From positions 124,001-188,000 of the forward strand of contig NZ_PNFA01000008.1 in assembly GCF_002970975.1 (NCBI RefSeq): a stretch of 64,000 bases of DNA, read 5' to 3'. The position numbers and the translations under genes are program-made. Below, in pieces: positions 22,089 through 31,153 of this stretch. The stretch is from Microbacterium halophytorum. Lineage in GTDB: Bacteria; Actinomycetota; Actinomycetes; Actinomycetales; Microbacteriaceae. The notes beneath the pieces are model-generated. The model did no database searches. It was not told the DNA's origin and worked only from the letters and a program-made list of their open reading frames with translations. Positions within the stretch are counted from its first letter, which is position 1, and each line of letters opens with the position of its first letter.

Positions 22089-22138
22089 CGAACCGGCCCT
22101 CCCGGATGCCCCTCGCGGGCACCGGGAGGGCCGGTTCG
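22089..22138. terminator. Terminator after icd, shared with the convergent TetR gene
   Basis: CGAACCGGCCCTCCCGG (22089-22105) pairs with CCGGGAGGGCCGGTTCG (22122-22138): a perfect 17-bp stem with a 16-nt loop, between convergent genes. The loop begins ATGCCCC, preceded by CGG. Confidence 0.88.
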
Positions 22139-22151
22139 CGTTCGGCAGCGC

Positions 22152-22796
22152 CTACGCGGTCGGAACCGGCAGCCCGAACGCCTCGCGAAGGCTCCGGCTG
22201 ACGAGCGCGGGGATGTCCAGCTCGCCCGGGTGCAGCGCGTCATAGAGCTGCAGGCCATCCCACGTCGCGATGACGAGCGCCGCGCGCTCCTCCGGGCGCA
22301 GCCCGTCATCCGGGAGATCGAGCTTCGAGCGCTGGCGCCGGATCATCAGCGTCAGGACCGTCCGGATGCGGCCGTGCCGGCGCTGCAGCGTGGCCCTGGC
22401 CGGATGCCCCTCGGCCCCCGCCTCCGCCGTCAGGATCGACAACAGCTGGGTCAGCCCCGGAGTCGCCTGGTTGCTCGCTGCCGTGCGGGTGAAGGCGTCG
22501 GCGATCGCTTCCGCGCTCAGGCTGCGGGGCGCCGCGGCCTTCAGCTGCTGCTGGTCGTGCCACTCGATCACCGCGAGCAGGAGCGCGGTCTTGTTCCCGA
22601 AGTGGTGCAGCAGCGTCGAGTGATCGACGCCCGCCTCGCGCGCGATGCTGCGCAGCGACGTTCCGTAGAATCCCCGCTGCGCGAAGGCCGTCGCGGCGCT
22701 GGCGACGATCGCCTTCTTCGTCGCGCGCCCCGAGGAATAGCCGGTGGGGCGGGGCTCTGCGTCGTCGTCTTCAGGCACGAGGACTATCGTATTCAC
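22152..22796 (-). CDS. TetR family transcriptional regulator
   Basis: 214-residue TetR-type repressor. The helix-turn-helix at about residues 28-75 reads IVASAATAFAQRGFYGTSLR then SIAREAGVDHSTLLHHFGNK. The C-terminal ligand domain is helical. The GTG at 22796 gives the longest product; the GTG at 22778 is a serious alternative, because TACGAT (22791-22786) would then be a -10 element placing transcription start at the start codon. It is divergent from the first GH3 gene, and a perfect 28-bp palindrome lies between them, so it probably represses the glycosidase operon and itself. The inducer is presumably a glycoside or its breakdown product. Confidence 0.9.
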   Translation of the reverse strand: MNTIVLVPEDDDAEPRPTGYSSGRATKKAIVASAATAFAQRGFYGTSLRSIAREAGVDHSTLLHHFGNKTALLLAVIEWHDQQQLKAAAPRSLSAEAIADAFTRTAASNQATPGLTQLLSILTAEAGAEGHPARATLQRRHGRIRTVLTLMIRRQRSKLDLPDDGLRPEERAALVIATWDGLQLYDALHPGELDIPALVSRSLREAFGLPVPTA

Positions 22797-22807
22797 TCAC
22801 GGAGCGG

Positions 22808-22835
22808 CGAAGTTCCACCACGTGGTGGAACTTCG
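22808..22835. promoter_or_regulatory. Perfect 28-bp palindrome, probable TetR operator
   Basis: Left arm CGAAGTTCCACCAC (22808-22821), right arm GTGGTGGAACTTCG (22822-22835), with no mismatch and no spacer. It occupies the -35 regions of both divergent promoters, ideal for TetR-type repression of both genes. Confidence 0.82.
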
Positions 22836-22852
22836 GGTAGACTCCCGTGTCG
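22813..22852 (+). promoter_or_regulatory. Promoter of the GH3 operon, probably leaderless
   Basis: The -10 element TAGACT is at 22838-22843. A weak -35 TTCCAC lies within the palindrome at 22813-22818, 19 bp away. Transcription would start at about 22850-22852, where the GTG start codon of the first GH3 gene lies, with no room for a Shine-Dalgarno. Confidence 0.5.
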
Positions 22853-25293
22853 TGCCCACCAACGATGCCGCGCGCGACCTCCGCGCCGCCCTGACGCTCG
22901 CCGAGAAGGCGTCCCTGATGTCGGGCGCGAACTTCTGGAACACGAAGCCGATCGAGCGCCTCGGCATCCCGTCGATCATGCTCACCGACGGCCCGCACGG
23001 CCTGCGCAAGCAGGGCGGCGCCGCCGACCACCTCGGCCTCAATGCGAGCATCCCCGCGACGTGCTTCCCGCCAGCGGCGACGCTCGCGAACAGCTGGGAC
23101 GCGGCGCTCGTCGAGCGCGTCGGCGGCGCCCTCGGCACCGAGGCCGCCGCCGAGCGGGTCAGCGTGCTGCTCGGCCCCGGCCTGAACATCAAACGCAACC
23201 CGCTCGCGGGCCGCAGCTTCGAGTACTTCTCGGAGGACCCGCTGGTCTCGGGCCGCATGGCCGCCGCGCTCATCCGGGGCATCCAGTCGCGTGGTGTCGC
23301 GGCGAGCGCCAAGCACTTCGCGGTGAACAGCCAGGAGACGCACCGAATGAGCATCGACGAGATCGTCGACGAGCGCGCGCTGCACGAGGTCTACCTCGAG
23401 GGCTTCCGGATCGCGGTCGCCGAGGGTCGGCCGTGGACGGTGATGAGCGCGTACAACCGCGTCAACGGCACCTACGCCAACGAGAACGCCGAACTGCTGC
23501 AGGCGACGCTGCGCGAGCGCTGGGGCTTCGACGGCCTCGTCGTGACCGACTGGGGCGGCAACAACGATCGCGTCGCCGGTCTCGTCGCGGGGAACGCGCT
23601 CGAGATGCCGTCGACCGACGGCGTCACCGACCGCGAGATCATCGCGGCCGTCGAATCCGGTGCGCTCGACGAACGGATCCTCGATGCGCGCGTCGACGAG
23701 GTGCTCACCCTGATCGAGCGCTCCGCACCCGACGATGAGGCGCCCGCGGCCGACCACGATGCCCATCACGAGCTCGCGATCGAGGCCGCCCGGCAGTCGA
23801 TCGTGCTGCTGCGCAACGAGAGCCGCGCCCTGCCGCTGAGCCGCGCATCCGGTCGCGTCGCGGTGATCGGCGACTTCGCCGAAACGCCCCGCTACCAGGG
23901 CGCCGGCAGCTCGCTCGTCAACCCGACGCGGCTCGACTCCGCGCTCGACGCTCTGCGCGAGAGCGAGCTCGACATCGTCGGCTTCGAGCGCGGTTTCGCG
24001 CGGCGCGACACGCCATCGAGCCGCCTGCGCCGCCGCGCCGTGGCCCTCGCCGAGCGCGCCGAAACGGTGCTGCTGTTCCTGGGGCTGGACGAGTCGGCCG
24101 AGGCCGAGGCCGTGGACCGCGCGCACATGCGCCTCGCCCGGAACCAGCTCGACCTCGTGCGCGAGCTGGGTGCCCTGGGCATCCGGATCGTCGTCGTGCT
24201 TTCGGGCGGTGCCCCCGTCGAGCTGCCCTTCGCCGACGACGTCGACGCGATCGTGCACGGCTATCTCGCCGGCCAGGGCGGCGGCCGCGCGCTCGCCGAG
24301 GTGCTCACGGGCCGCGCGAACCCGAGCGGCAAGCTGGCCGAGACGTACCCGATCCGGTACGCGGATGTCGCGTCGTCGGCGAGCTTCGGTCGCACCGAGG
24401 CGACCAGCGAGCACCGCGAGAGCATCTACGTCGGCTACCGATACTTCGACAAGGTCGATGCGCCCGTGCGCTATCCGTTCGGCCACGGCCTGAGCTACAC
24501 GACGTTCGCCTACTCCGACCTCACCGCCGGTCCCGCGTCCGCCCGCGTCACCGTCACCAACACGGGCGAGACGGTCGGCTCGGAGGTCGTGCAGCTGTAC
24601 GTCGAGGCTCCGGATGCCGCGAACGGCGCGTTCCGCGCGCCGCGCGAGCTGCGCGGCTTCGCCAAGGTGGCGCTGCGTCCCGGCGAGAGCGCCACCGTCG
24701 AGATCGCCTACGCGGAGCACGCCTTCGACGTGTTCGATGCGGCATCCGGCGAGTGGCGCACGGTCGGCGGCGCGTACACGATCCACGCGGCGGCGTCGTC
24801 CCGCGACATCCGGCTCAGCGCGCCGCTCGAGGTCGCAGGTTCCGCGATGCCCGCCGCGCCCGAGCTGCCGCACTACACCAGCGGCCGGGTCGATCGCGTC
24901 CCCGCAGACGAGTACGCGCGCCTGCTGGGCAGGGCGCTCCCGTCACCGGAGTGGCCGGCTGATCGCCCGCTCACGCGCGGCGACATCGTCGCGCAGACGA
25001 AGGGCCGCGGCGGTTTCGCGAGCCTGCTGCACACCGCGATCCACCGCAGCCACGACGTGCTGATGCTGCTCGGTCGCCCGCACGCGGCCAACAACACGCG
25101 CTTCGCGCTCGACCTCCCGTTCCGGTCGATCGCCCGCATGTCGGCGGGCTCCGTCGACGACGCGATGCTCGACGCGCTGCTGGTGATGGTGAACGGCAGA
25201 TTCTGGCGCGGCCTGCGGCAGTTCGTCTCGGCCTGGCGCGCACACGGGCGGGCGAAGCGCCGATCGCGCAAGGACTCGGAAGAACAGAAGTGA
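22852..25293 (+). CDS. Glycoside hydrolase family 3 (beta-glucosidase-like)
   Basis: 813-residue retaining exo-glycosidase. The GH3 N-terminal barrel contains LTDGPHGLRKQ, SAKHFAVNSQE (Lys154-His155) and the nucleophile motif VVTDWGG (Asp about 233). The GH3 C-terminal domain starts near AARQSIVLLRNE, and a fibronectin-III-like domain starts near GHGLSYTTFAY. A further helical extension of roughly 100 residues ends very basic (RAKRRSRK). No signal peptide is seen, so it is cytoplasmic and presumably acts on imported oligosaccharides. The GTG at 22852 is chosen from the promoter geometry. It is the first gene of an operon with the membrane-anchored GH3 gene and is under the TetR-type palindrome. 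Specificity (beta-glucoside, xyloside or arabinoside) is not decidable here. Confidence 0.92.
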   Translation: MPTNDAARDLRAALTLAEKASLMSGANFWNTKPIERLGIPSIMLTDGPHGLRKQGGAADHLGLNASIPATCFPPAATLANSWDAALVERVGGALGTEAAAERVSVLLGPGLNIKRNPLAGRSFEYFSEDPLVSGRMAAALIRGIQSRGVAASAKHFAVNSQETHRMSIDEIVDERALHEVYLEGFRIAVAEGRPWTVMSAYNRVNGTYANENAELLQATLRERWGFDGLVVTDWGGNNDRVAGLVAGNALEMPSTDGVTDREIIAAVESGALDERILDARVDEVLTLIERSAPDDEAPAADHDAHHELAIEAARQSIVLLRNESRALPLSRASGRVAVIGDFAETPRYQGAGSSLVNPTRLDSALDALRESELDIVGFERGFARRDTPSSRLRRRAVALAERAETVLLFLGLDESAEAEAVDRAHMRLARNQLDLVRELGALGIRIVVVLSGGAPVELPFADDVDAIVHGYLAGQGGGRALAEVLTGRANPSGKLAETYPIRYADVASSASFGRTEATSEHRESIYVGYRYFDKVDAPVRYPFGHGLSYTTFAYSDLTAGPASARVTVTNTGETVGSEVVQLYVEAPDAANGAFRAPRELRGFAKVALRPGESATVEIAYAEHAFDVFDAASGEWRTVGGAYTIHAAASSRDIRLSAPLEVAGSAMPAAPELPHYTSGRVDRVPADEYARLLGRALPSPEWPADRPLTRGDIVAQTKGRGGFASLLHTAIHRSHDVLMLLGRPHAANNTRFALDLPFRSIARMSAGSVDDAMLDALLVMVNGRFWRGLRQFVSAWRAHGRAKRRSRKDSEEQK

Positions 25294-25313
25294 CAGAGGG
25301 AAAGGGAAGCAAC

Positions 25314-28055
25314 GTGGCGACTCGGAAAGAGATCAAGCAGGATGCGCTCGCGCGCGTGGCCGAAGAAAAGGCCGCGCGCAGGGCTCGACGCGCCGAGCTG
25401 AAGGCGATGTCGCCGGAGGAGCGCAGGGCGGCGAAGCCCGCCGACCGCGCCGCGGCGAAGGCGGAGAAGAAGGAGGCGAAAGCGGACCGCAGTGCCAGAC
25501 GGGCGGAGATGACCCGCCGCGAGCGCCGCGAGGACAAGCGCCGCGAGCGCGTGCACCGCAAGGTCGCCCACCGTCCGCGCCGCCTCGTCGGGTGGAGCAT
25601 CTTCGCCGTCGCGGTGATCACGATCGGCGTGCTCGTCGCCCCGACGGTCAACGATGTGCAGCGCGTGACGGCGCTCGGCACCGATTCCTCCACGCCGGAG
25701 GGCGTCGAGGCGCGCGAGAACAGCGCCGATGTCGCCGGCCGCATCTCGGACGAGGGCATCGTGCTGCTCGAGAACGACGGTGCCCTGCCCCTGGCGGAGC
25801 AGAAGGTCAACGTCTTCGGCTTCGAGTCATTCAACCTGCGTTACGGCGGCGGCGGTTCCGGCGGTGCCGACCAGTCGGCCGCGGTCTCGCTCTACGACGC
25901 ACTCGAGGGCGAGGGGATCGAGTACAACCGCGACCTCTACGCCGCGACGCAGGATGCCGGCGCCGAGACCGAGACCGGCTCGACCGGCTTCATCGAGCAG
26001 ATGATCGGCATGTTCACCGGCAAGGCCAAGCGCACGGAGCCGACGCCCGACTATCTCACCGACGCCGTGCTCGACCAGGCGGCGGAGTATTCCGGCACGG
26101 CTATGATCGTGATCGGCAACGACGGCACCGAGGGTTCGGACTTCACCGCCGACGAGCTGCGCATCACCGGCGGGCAGAAGGAGCTCCTCGACCTCGTCAC
26201 GGGCGAGTTCGACGACGTGATCGTCGTCGTCAACTCGGGAAACCAGATGGAGCTCGGCTTCCTCGAGGAGTACCCGGAGATCACGGGCGCACTGTGGATC
26301 GGAACGCCGGGCCCGCAGGGCGCCGTGTCTCTCGCCAAGACGCTCACCGGCGAGGTCAACCCCTCCGGACACCTCACCGACACGTACGCGTACGACATCG
26401 AGAGCGCGCCCGCGACCGAGAACTTCGGGAACTTCCGGTACGACAACGCCGAGCGCGGCGTGTTCGAGTACGAAGAGGGCATCTACGTCGGCTACCGCTA
26501 CTACGAGACGCGCTACGAGGGCGACGAGGACGGCTATGCCGCCGCCGTGCAGTACCCGTTCGGCTACGGCCTCAGCTACACCGAATTCTCGTGGGATGCC
26601 GCAGAGCCCGTCGTGGACGACGAGTCGATCAGCATCGACGTGACCGTGACCAACACGGGCGAGACCGCGGGCAAGGACGTCGTGCAGGCGTACTCCTCCG
26701 CGCCCTACTCCCCCGGCGGCCCCGAGAAGTCGGCGATCGAGCTGGCCGGGTCGGCGAAGACCTCGCTGCTGGAGCCGGGCGCCTCGGAGACGGTCACGGT
26801 GACCTTCGACGTGCGCGACATGGCCTCGTGGGTCACGGAGGGTGCGGGCGCGTACGTTCTGGATGCCGGCACCTACGACATCCGGATCGGCACCGACGTG
26901 CACACGCCGGTCGCGGAGTTCCCGATCGAGCTCGACGAGCAGGTCTACGACACCGACGAGGCGACGGGCACGGCGCTCGAGAACCGCTTCGGGTACGCGG
27001 ACGGCGACCTCACCGACCTGTCGCGCAGCGACTGGGAGGGCACCTACCCCGACTCGTCGGACGTCGAGACGACGGCCTCGGATGAGCTGCTCGAGTTCAT
27101 GAACCCGACGTTCGAGAAGACGGAGGGCGAGGAGCCGACCTACGGCGCCGACAACGGCATCATGCTCGAAGACCTCCAGGGCCTCGAGTACGACGACCCG
27201 CAGTGGGAGGAGTTCCTCGACCAGTTCACGCGCGACGAGCTCATCGCGATCTTCTCGAAGGGCGCGTACACGACGGAGCCGGTCGAGCGGCTCGGCGTGC
27301 CGTCGGCGACACTGCTCGACGGCCCCGCCGGCCTGAATGCGCTGTTCAGTGAGCTCACCGCGGCGTCCTTCCCCACCGAGGTCGTGATCGCCTCGACCTG
27401 GAACGAGGATCTCGCCTACGAGATGGGCGAGGCCGTCGGCGCCGAGGCCAACGCATACGGCGTGGAGGGCTGGTACGCGCCGGGGATGAACATCCACCGC
27501 ACCCCGTTCGGCGGCCGCAACTTCGAGTACTACTCGGAGGACCCGCTGCTGTCGGGCAGGATGAGCGCCGCGATGGTCTCGGGCGCGCAGAGCAGGGACG
27601 TGCTGACGTTCATGAAGCACTTCGCCCTGAATGAGCAGGAGACCAGCGCGCGCACCGGTGTGAACGTGTTCGTCGACGAGCAGGCGATGCGCGAGATCTA
27701 CCTGAAGCCGTTCGAGATCACGGTCAAGGAAGCCGATGCGAGCGGCGCCATGAGCTCGTTCATCAACATCGGCGGCCGCTGGGCCGGCGGCAGCGAGGCG
27801 CTGCTGCAGGACGTGCTGCGCGACGAGTGGGGCTTCGACGGCGTCGTGTCGTCGGATGCTGTGCTCGGCGGGTTCATGGACCCGGCCCTGGCGGTGCGCT
27901 ACGGCAACGACCTCATGCTCGCCGTACTCGGAAACGGCACGGTGAAGCAGGTCGAGGAGGTCTACGACGAGGACCCGGTGGGCGTCGGAGCCGGCCTCCG
28001 TGACCGCGTGCACACCGTCATGTTCGCCCTCCTGAAGACGGACCTGTTCGACTGA
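25314..28055 (+). CDS. Membrane-anchored GH3 glycosidase with permuted domain order
   Basis: 913-residue GH3 protein. An N-terminal Lys/Arg/Glu-rich segment of about 85 residues is followed by one membrane segment (LVGWSIFAVAVITIGVLVAP), so the catalytic part lies outside the cell. The GH3 C-terminal-type domain comes first (GIVLLENDGALPLAE), then a fibronectin-III-like domain (after GYGLSYTEFSW), and only then the catalytic barrel (LLDGPAGLN, FMKHFALNEQE, nucleophile segment VVSSDAVLGG at about 848). This order is reversed relative to the upstream gene. GTG at 25314 has a strong Shine-Dalgarno (GGGAAAGGGAAG); a GTG at 25290 overlapping the upstream stop by 4 bp is the alternative. Translationally close to the first GH3 gene. 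Confidence 0.85.
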   Translation: MATRKEIKQDALARVAEEKAARRARRAELKAMSPEERRAAKPADRAAAKAEKKEAKADRSARRAEMTRRERREDKRRERVHRKVAHRPRRLVGWSIFAVAVITIGVLVAPTVNDVQRVTALGTDSSTPEGVEARENSADVAGRISDEGIVLLENDGALPLAEQKVNVFGFESFNLRYGGGGSGGADQSAAVSLYDALEGEGIEYNRDLYAATQDAGAETETGSTGFIEQMIGMFTGKAKRTEPTPDYLTDAVLDQAAEYSGTAMIVIGNDGTEGSDFTADELRITGGQKELLDLVTGEFDDVIVVVNSGNQMELGFLEEYPEITGALWIGTPGPQGAVSLAKTLTGEVNPSGHLTDTYAYDIESAPATENFGNFRYDNAERGVFEYEEGIYVGYRYYETRYEGDEDGYAAAVQYPFGYGLSYTEFSWDAAEPVVDDESISIDVTVTNTGETAGKDVVQAYSSAPYSPGGPEKSAIELAGSAKTSLLEPGASETVTVTFDVRDMASWVTEGAGAYVLDAGTYDIRIGTDVHTPVAEFPIELDEQVYDTDEATGTALENRFGYADGDLTDLSRSDWEGTYPDSSDVETTASDELLEFMNPTFEKTEGEEPTYGADNGIMLEDLQGLEYDDPQWEEFLDQFTRDELIAIFSKGAYTTEPVERLGVPSATLLDGPAGLNALFSELTAASFPTEVVIASTWNEDLAYEMGEAVGAEANAYGVEGWYAPGMNIHRTPFGGRNFEYYSEDPLLSGRMSAAMVSGAQSRDVLTFMKHFALNEQETSARTGVNVFVDEQAMREIYLKPFEITVKEADASGAMSSFINIGGRWAGGSEALLQDVLRDEWGFDGVVSSDAVLGGFMDPALAVRYGNDLMLAVLGNGTVKQVEEVYDEDPVGVGAGLRDRVHTVMFALLKTDLFD

Positions 28056-28076
28056 TCGCGCACTGACGCCGTGTGG

Positions 28077-28109
28077 AACGGGTGCCCCGGACGATCGGCG
28101 GCACCCGTT
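28077..28109 (+). terminator. Terminator of the GH3 operon
   Basis: AACGGGTGCC (28077-28086) pairs with GGCACCCGTT (28100-28109), a 10-bp stem with a 13-nt loop, followed by TTCGTCGTCT. It lies 22 bp after the second GH3 stop. Confidence 0.75.
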
Positions 28110-28244
28110 TCGTCGTCTCCCTCACAACCGGCGGATCGGATGGTTGCGTCTCCACATCCGCCGAGATGGGCTTCCGCCCGGGGACGGACGTCGGCAGCGT
28201 CGGTGACAGACGCACGGACATCGACGACAATGGAGGGCATGGAC

Positions 28245-28553
28245 GTGAACGACCCGCAGATCTGGGTGCTGATCGGCACGTTCTCGACCGTGCTCATCGG
28301 CGTGCTCACCCTCACCCTGAGCCTGACGCTGCGCACCGTTCGCGCCGAGGTCGGCAAGGTGCGGCACGAACTCCTCGGCGAGATCGGCGAGGTGCGGCAC
28401 GAACTCCGCGGCGAGATCAGGGCGCTAGGCGCCGACATCGCCCGCGTCGAAGGCGTGATGAACGCCCGTTTCGAAACGGTCGACCGCCGCCTCGACGGCC
28501 TCGACCGCGACGTCACCGCACTGACGCGGCGCGTCATGGGCGAAGAGGCGTAG
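28245..28553 (+). CDS. Small membrane protein with coiled coil, unknown function
   Basis: 102-residue protein: one N-terminal membrane segment (VLIGTFSTVLIGVLTLTLSL) followed by a heptad-rich helix to the C-terminus. The helix begins with an internal repeat, GKVRHELLGEI then GEVRHELRGEI, and continues GALGADIARVEGVM-like to RLDGLDRDVTALTRRV. I chose the GTG at 28245 because GGAGGG at 28232-28237 is ideally spaced; ATGs at 28239 and 28230 are alternatives. A single-pass protein with a cytoplasmic coiled coil, similar in layout to small LapA-like or hemolysin-XhlA-like proteins, but I do not recognise the family. It sits alone between the GH3 operon and the oxidoreductase gene. Confidence 0.6.
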   Translation: MNDPQIWVLIGTFSTVLIGVLTLTLSLTLRTVRAEVGKVRHELLGEIGEVRHELRGEIRALGADIARVEGVMNARFETVDRRLDGLDRDVTALTRRVMGEEA

Positions 28554-28622
28554 CAGCCACCCGGACGAGTCCGCCGGCGAAACCCCATGCCCGACCCCGT
28601 CGGGCGCTACTAGGCTCGGGGT

Positions 28623-29582
28623 ATGACTCAGGCGGTTCAGTACAGTGCAGTAGGCGGACCAGAGGTCCTGGAACTCCACGAGGTGCCGGAGCCCGTCGCC
28701 GGGCCGGGGCAGGTCGTGGTCGAGGTCGAGGCGGCGGGCGTCAACCCCATCGATGCGAAACTGCGGGCGGGCATCCGACCAGGCGCCGCGTTCGACAAGC
28801 CGCGCGGCGTCGGCTTCGACGGTGCCGGATTCATCAAGGCGGTCGGCGAGGGCGTCGACGGCTTCCGCGTGGGCGACCCCGTCGCGTTCGGCGGTGCCAC
28901 GATCGGCGACGGCGTCGGCGCGTATGCCAGCGAGACGGCGGTGAAGGCGAGCGGCGTCTCGCTGCTGCCGGATGGCGTCTCGGTCGAGCAGGGCGCGGCC
29001 CTCGGGATCCCCGCGGGAACGGCGTACCAGGCGCTGCGGTCGCTCGGGGTGCGCTCCGGCGACACCCTCCTCATCCACGGGGGCTCCGGTTCGGTCGGCC
29101 AGGCGGCGATCCAATTCGCCGTGTCGTGGGGCGCGAAGGTGATCGCGACCACGAGCGCCCGCCGCGCCGACCGCGTCGCCCAACTCGGCGCGACGCCCGT
29201 CGGATACGGCGAGGGCCTCGTCGAACGCGTGCGCAATGCGGGCGAAGTCACCGCGATCCTCGACGGCTTCGGCTCCGACGAAGTGCTCGCCCAGTCGTTC
29301 GAACTCCTCGCCGACCGGCAGCGCATCGCCACGATCGTGTCGGGCGCCAAGGCCGACGATCTCGGCATCCGGGCCTTCAGCGGCGGCTCGCCCCACCCGC
29401 TCACGGACCAGCAGGAGGCCTGGCGCGCCGAGGCGCTGCCGGTGACCCTCGCCCTGATCGGCGCCGGGGCGTTCGACGTCGAGCTCGGCGACCGCTTCGG
29501 TCTCGCCCGCGCCGCCGACGCGCACCGCGACCTCGCCCAGGGCGCGATCGGCAAGCTGATCATCGAGCCCGAGGGCGCCTGA
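28623..29582 (+). CDS. NADP-dependent quinone oxidoreductase-like protein (MDR family)
   Basis: 319-residue medium-chain dehydrogenase/reductase of the zinc-independent quinone reductase branch. The N-terminal GroES-like domain includes GVNPIDAKLRAG. The nucleotide-binding fold has HGGSGSVGQAAIQFA. No structural-zinc cysteine cluster is seen. It probably reduces quinones or enones with NADPH in the cytoplasm. The reading frame is intact, and a short decayed relative of its residues 235-264 is found 4.8 kb downstream at 34153-34242. A converging hairpin terminator separates it from leuA. Confidence 0.9.
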   Translation: MTQAVQYSAVGGPEVLELHEVPEPVAGPGQVVVEVEAAGVNPIDAKLRAGIRPGAAFDKPRGVGFDGAGFIKAVGEGVDGFRVGDPVAFGGATIGDGVGAYASETAVKASGVSLLPDGVSVEQGAALGIPAGTAYQALRSLGVRSGDTLLIHGGSGSVGQAAIQFAVSWGAKVIATTSARRADRVAQLGATPVGYGEGLVERVRNAGEVTAILDGFGSDEVLAQSFELLADRQRIATIVSGAKADDLGIRAFSGGSPHPLTDQQEAWRAEALPVTLALIGAGAFDVELGDRFGLARAADAHRDLAQGAIGKLIIEPEGA

Positions 29583-29589
29583 GCGCGGT

Positions 29590-29637
29590 GCTGAACCTGG
29601 CGACGCACTGCGCTGAGCGCGGTGGTCCAGGTTCAGC
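29590..29637. terminator. Bidirectional terminator between the oxidoreductase gene and leuA
   Basis: GCTGAACCTGG (29590-29600) and CCAGGTTCAGC (29627-29637) form a perfect 11-bp stem; the 26-nt loop holds an inner GCGC...GCGC hairpin. It lies between convergent stops at 29582 and 29646. Confidence 0.75.
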
Positions 29638-29645
29638 GACGCGCG

Positions 29646-31112
29646 CTACGACGGAATCGTGCGCCCTGCGTCATCGGCCGTGTCGTCGCGAACCCCTTCG
29701 AAGAGGGACCGCAGTTCGGCCGCGGTGATCTCGGTGCCCGATGCTTCGGTGTGCGCCTGAACGCGGCGGGCGAAGTCGATCTGCGCGTGGCGGGACAGTT
29801 CGATTCCGTACTCGCTCTCGAGCACGTAGGCGATGCCGCCCTTGCCCGACTGCGAGTTGACTCGGATGACCGCGTCGTAGCTGCGCCCGATGTCGGCGGG
29901 ATCGATCGGCAGGTAAGGTACGCGCCATTCCACCTCCGCTTCGCGCCGTCCCTCCGCGACGGCGCGGGCGCGGTGCTCGGCGAAGCCCTTCTTGATCGCG
30001 TCCTGATGCGTACCGCTGAACGCCGTGTGGACGAGGTCGCCGACGTACGGATGCCGCGCATGAACCTCGATCCGGTTGCAGTGCTCGACCGTGCGGCGGA
30101 TCTCGTCGATGTCGGAGAAGTCGATCATCGGGTCGACCCCCTGCGCATGCAGGTTCAGCGCCAAGGTGGCGAGATCGACGTTCCCCGTGCGCTCCCCGTT
30201 TCCGAAGATGCAGCCCTCGACCCGCTGAGCGCCCGCGAGCACGGCGAGCTCGGCGCACGCGATCCCCGTGCCGCGGTCGTTGTGCGGGTGCACCGACAGG
30301 ATCACCGCGTCTCTGCGTGCGAGATTCTTGTGCATGTACTCGATCTGATCGGCGTACACGTTGGGAGTGGCAATCTCGACCGTGGCCGGGAGGTTCAGGA
30401 TGACCGGCCGCTCCGGCGTCGCACCCCACAGCTCGGTGACGGCGTCGCAGATGTCGATGACGTATTCGGGTTCGGTGAGGTTGAAGACCTCGGGGCTGAA
30501 CTCGAACCGCACGTTCGGTATGCCTCCGGCGAGTCCGAGCACATCGCGAGCCCCGGCCAGGATCAGTTCCTTCAGCCCCGCCCGGTCGTACCCGAGCACC
30601 GTCTCGCGCCACGTCGGCGCCGTCGCCGTGTACATGTGGATCACCACGGGGTTCGTGATGCCCTGGATCGAGGCGACGGTCCGCTCGATCAGGTCGCGCC
30701 TGGCCGGGGTGAACACCACAATCGTCACGTCATCCGGTGCGATCGCCGCGTCCGCAACGAGGCGGACGAAGTCGTAGTCCGTCTGGGACGCTGACGGGTA
30801 GCCGACCTCGATCTCCTTGTAGCCCATGGCGACCATCAGCTCGAAGAAGCGACGCTTGCGTGCCGGGTCCATCGGCTCCGCGAGGGCCTGGTTGCCGTCG
30901 CGCAGGTCGACGGGGACCCAGAGCGGTGCCGCCTCGAGCCTCCTGTTCGGCCACTGACGATCCGCAGCGGCGAGCGGCACCTCGACGCGCGAGTACGCAT
31001 CGCGGTACCTGTGGGACGGCATCTGCGAATGCCGCTGCCGATTCCACGAGGGTGCGGCCGCCGGCACGGCACCCGCCGGAGTGGACAGGGAGGGGAAAGT
31101 CGTCGTGGTCAT
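29646..31112 (-). CDS. leuA: 2-isopropylmalate synthase-like, short form without regulatory domain
   Basis: 488-residue enzyme of the HMGL-like family that condenses acetyl-CoA with 2-oxoisovalerate (leucine pathway) or a related 2-keto acid. Visible motifs: [10 protein letters not shown] (metal and substrate site), HPHNDRGTG (metal histidines) and [11 protein letters not shown]. Typical actinobacterial LeuA proteins exceed 560 residues and end in a leucine-binding LeuA_dimer domain. This one stops soon after the catalytic region and its linker, so feedback control by leucine is probably absent. The ATG at 31112 starts at [10 protein letters not shown] with a GGAAC-type Shine-Dalgarno. It is divergent from the FadR-type regulator and near ilvB. 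A paralogue or a homocitrate/alkylmalate-type synthase is the alternative. Confidence 0.8.
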   Translation of the reverse strand: MTTTTFPSLSTPAGAVPAAAPSWNRQRHSQMPSHRYRDAYSRVEVPLAAADRQWPNRRLEAAPLWVPVDLRDGNQALAEPMDPARKRRFFELMVAMGYKEIEVGYPSASQTDYDFVRLVADAAIAPDDVTIVVFTPARRDLIERTVASIQGITNPVVIHMYTATAPTWRETVLGYDRAGLKELILAGARDVLGLAGGIPNVRFEFSPEVFNLTEPEYVIDICDAVTELWGATPERPVILNLPATVEIATPNVYADQIEYMHKNLARRDAVILSVHPHNDRGTGIACAELAVLAGAQRVEGCIFGNGERTGNVDLATLALNLHAQGVDPMIDFSDIDEIRRTVEHCNRIEVHARHPYVGDLVHTAFSGTHQDAIKKGFAEHRARAVAEGRREAEVEWRVPYLPIDPADIGRSYDAVIRVNSQSGKGGIAYVLESEYGIELSRHAQIDFARRVQAHTEASGTEITAAELRSLFEGVRDDTADDAGRTIPS

Positions 31113-31153
31113 GCGAGGTGTTCCTTCTTCTGGTCGGGTGACCGGCACAGCCC

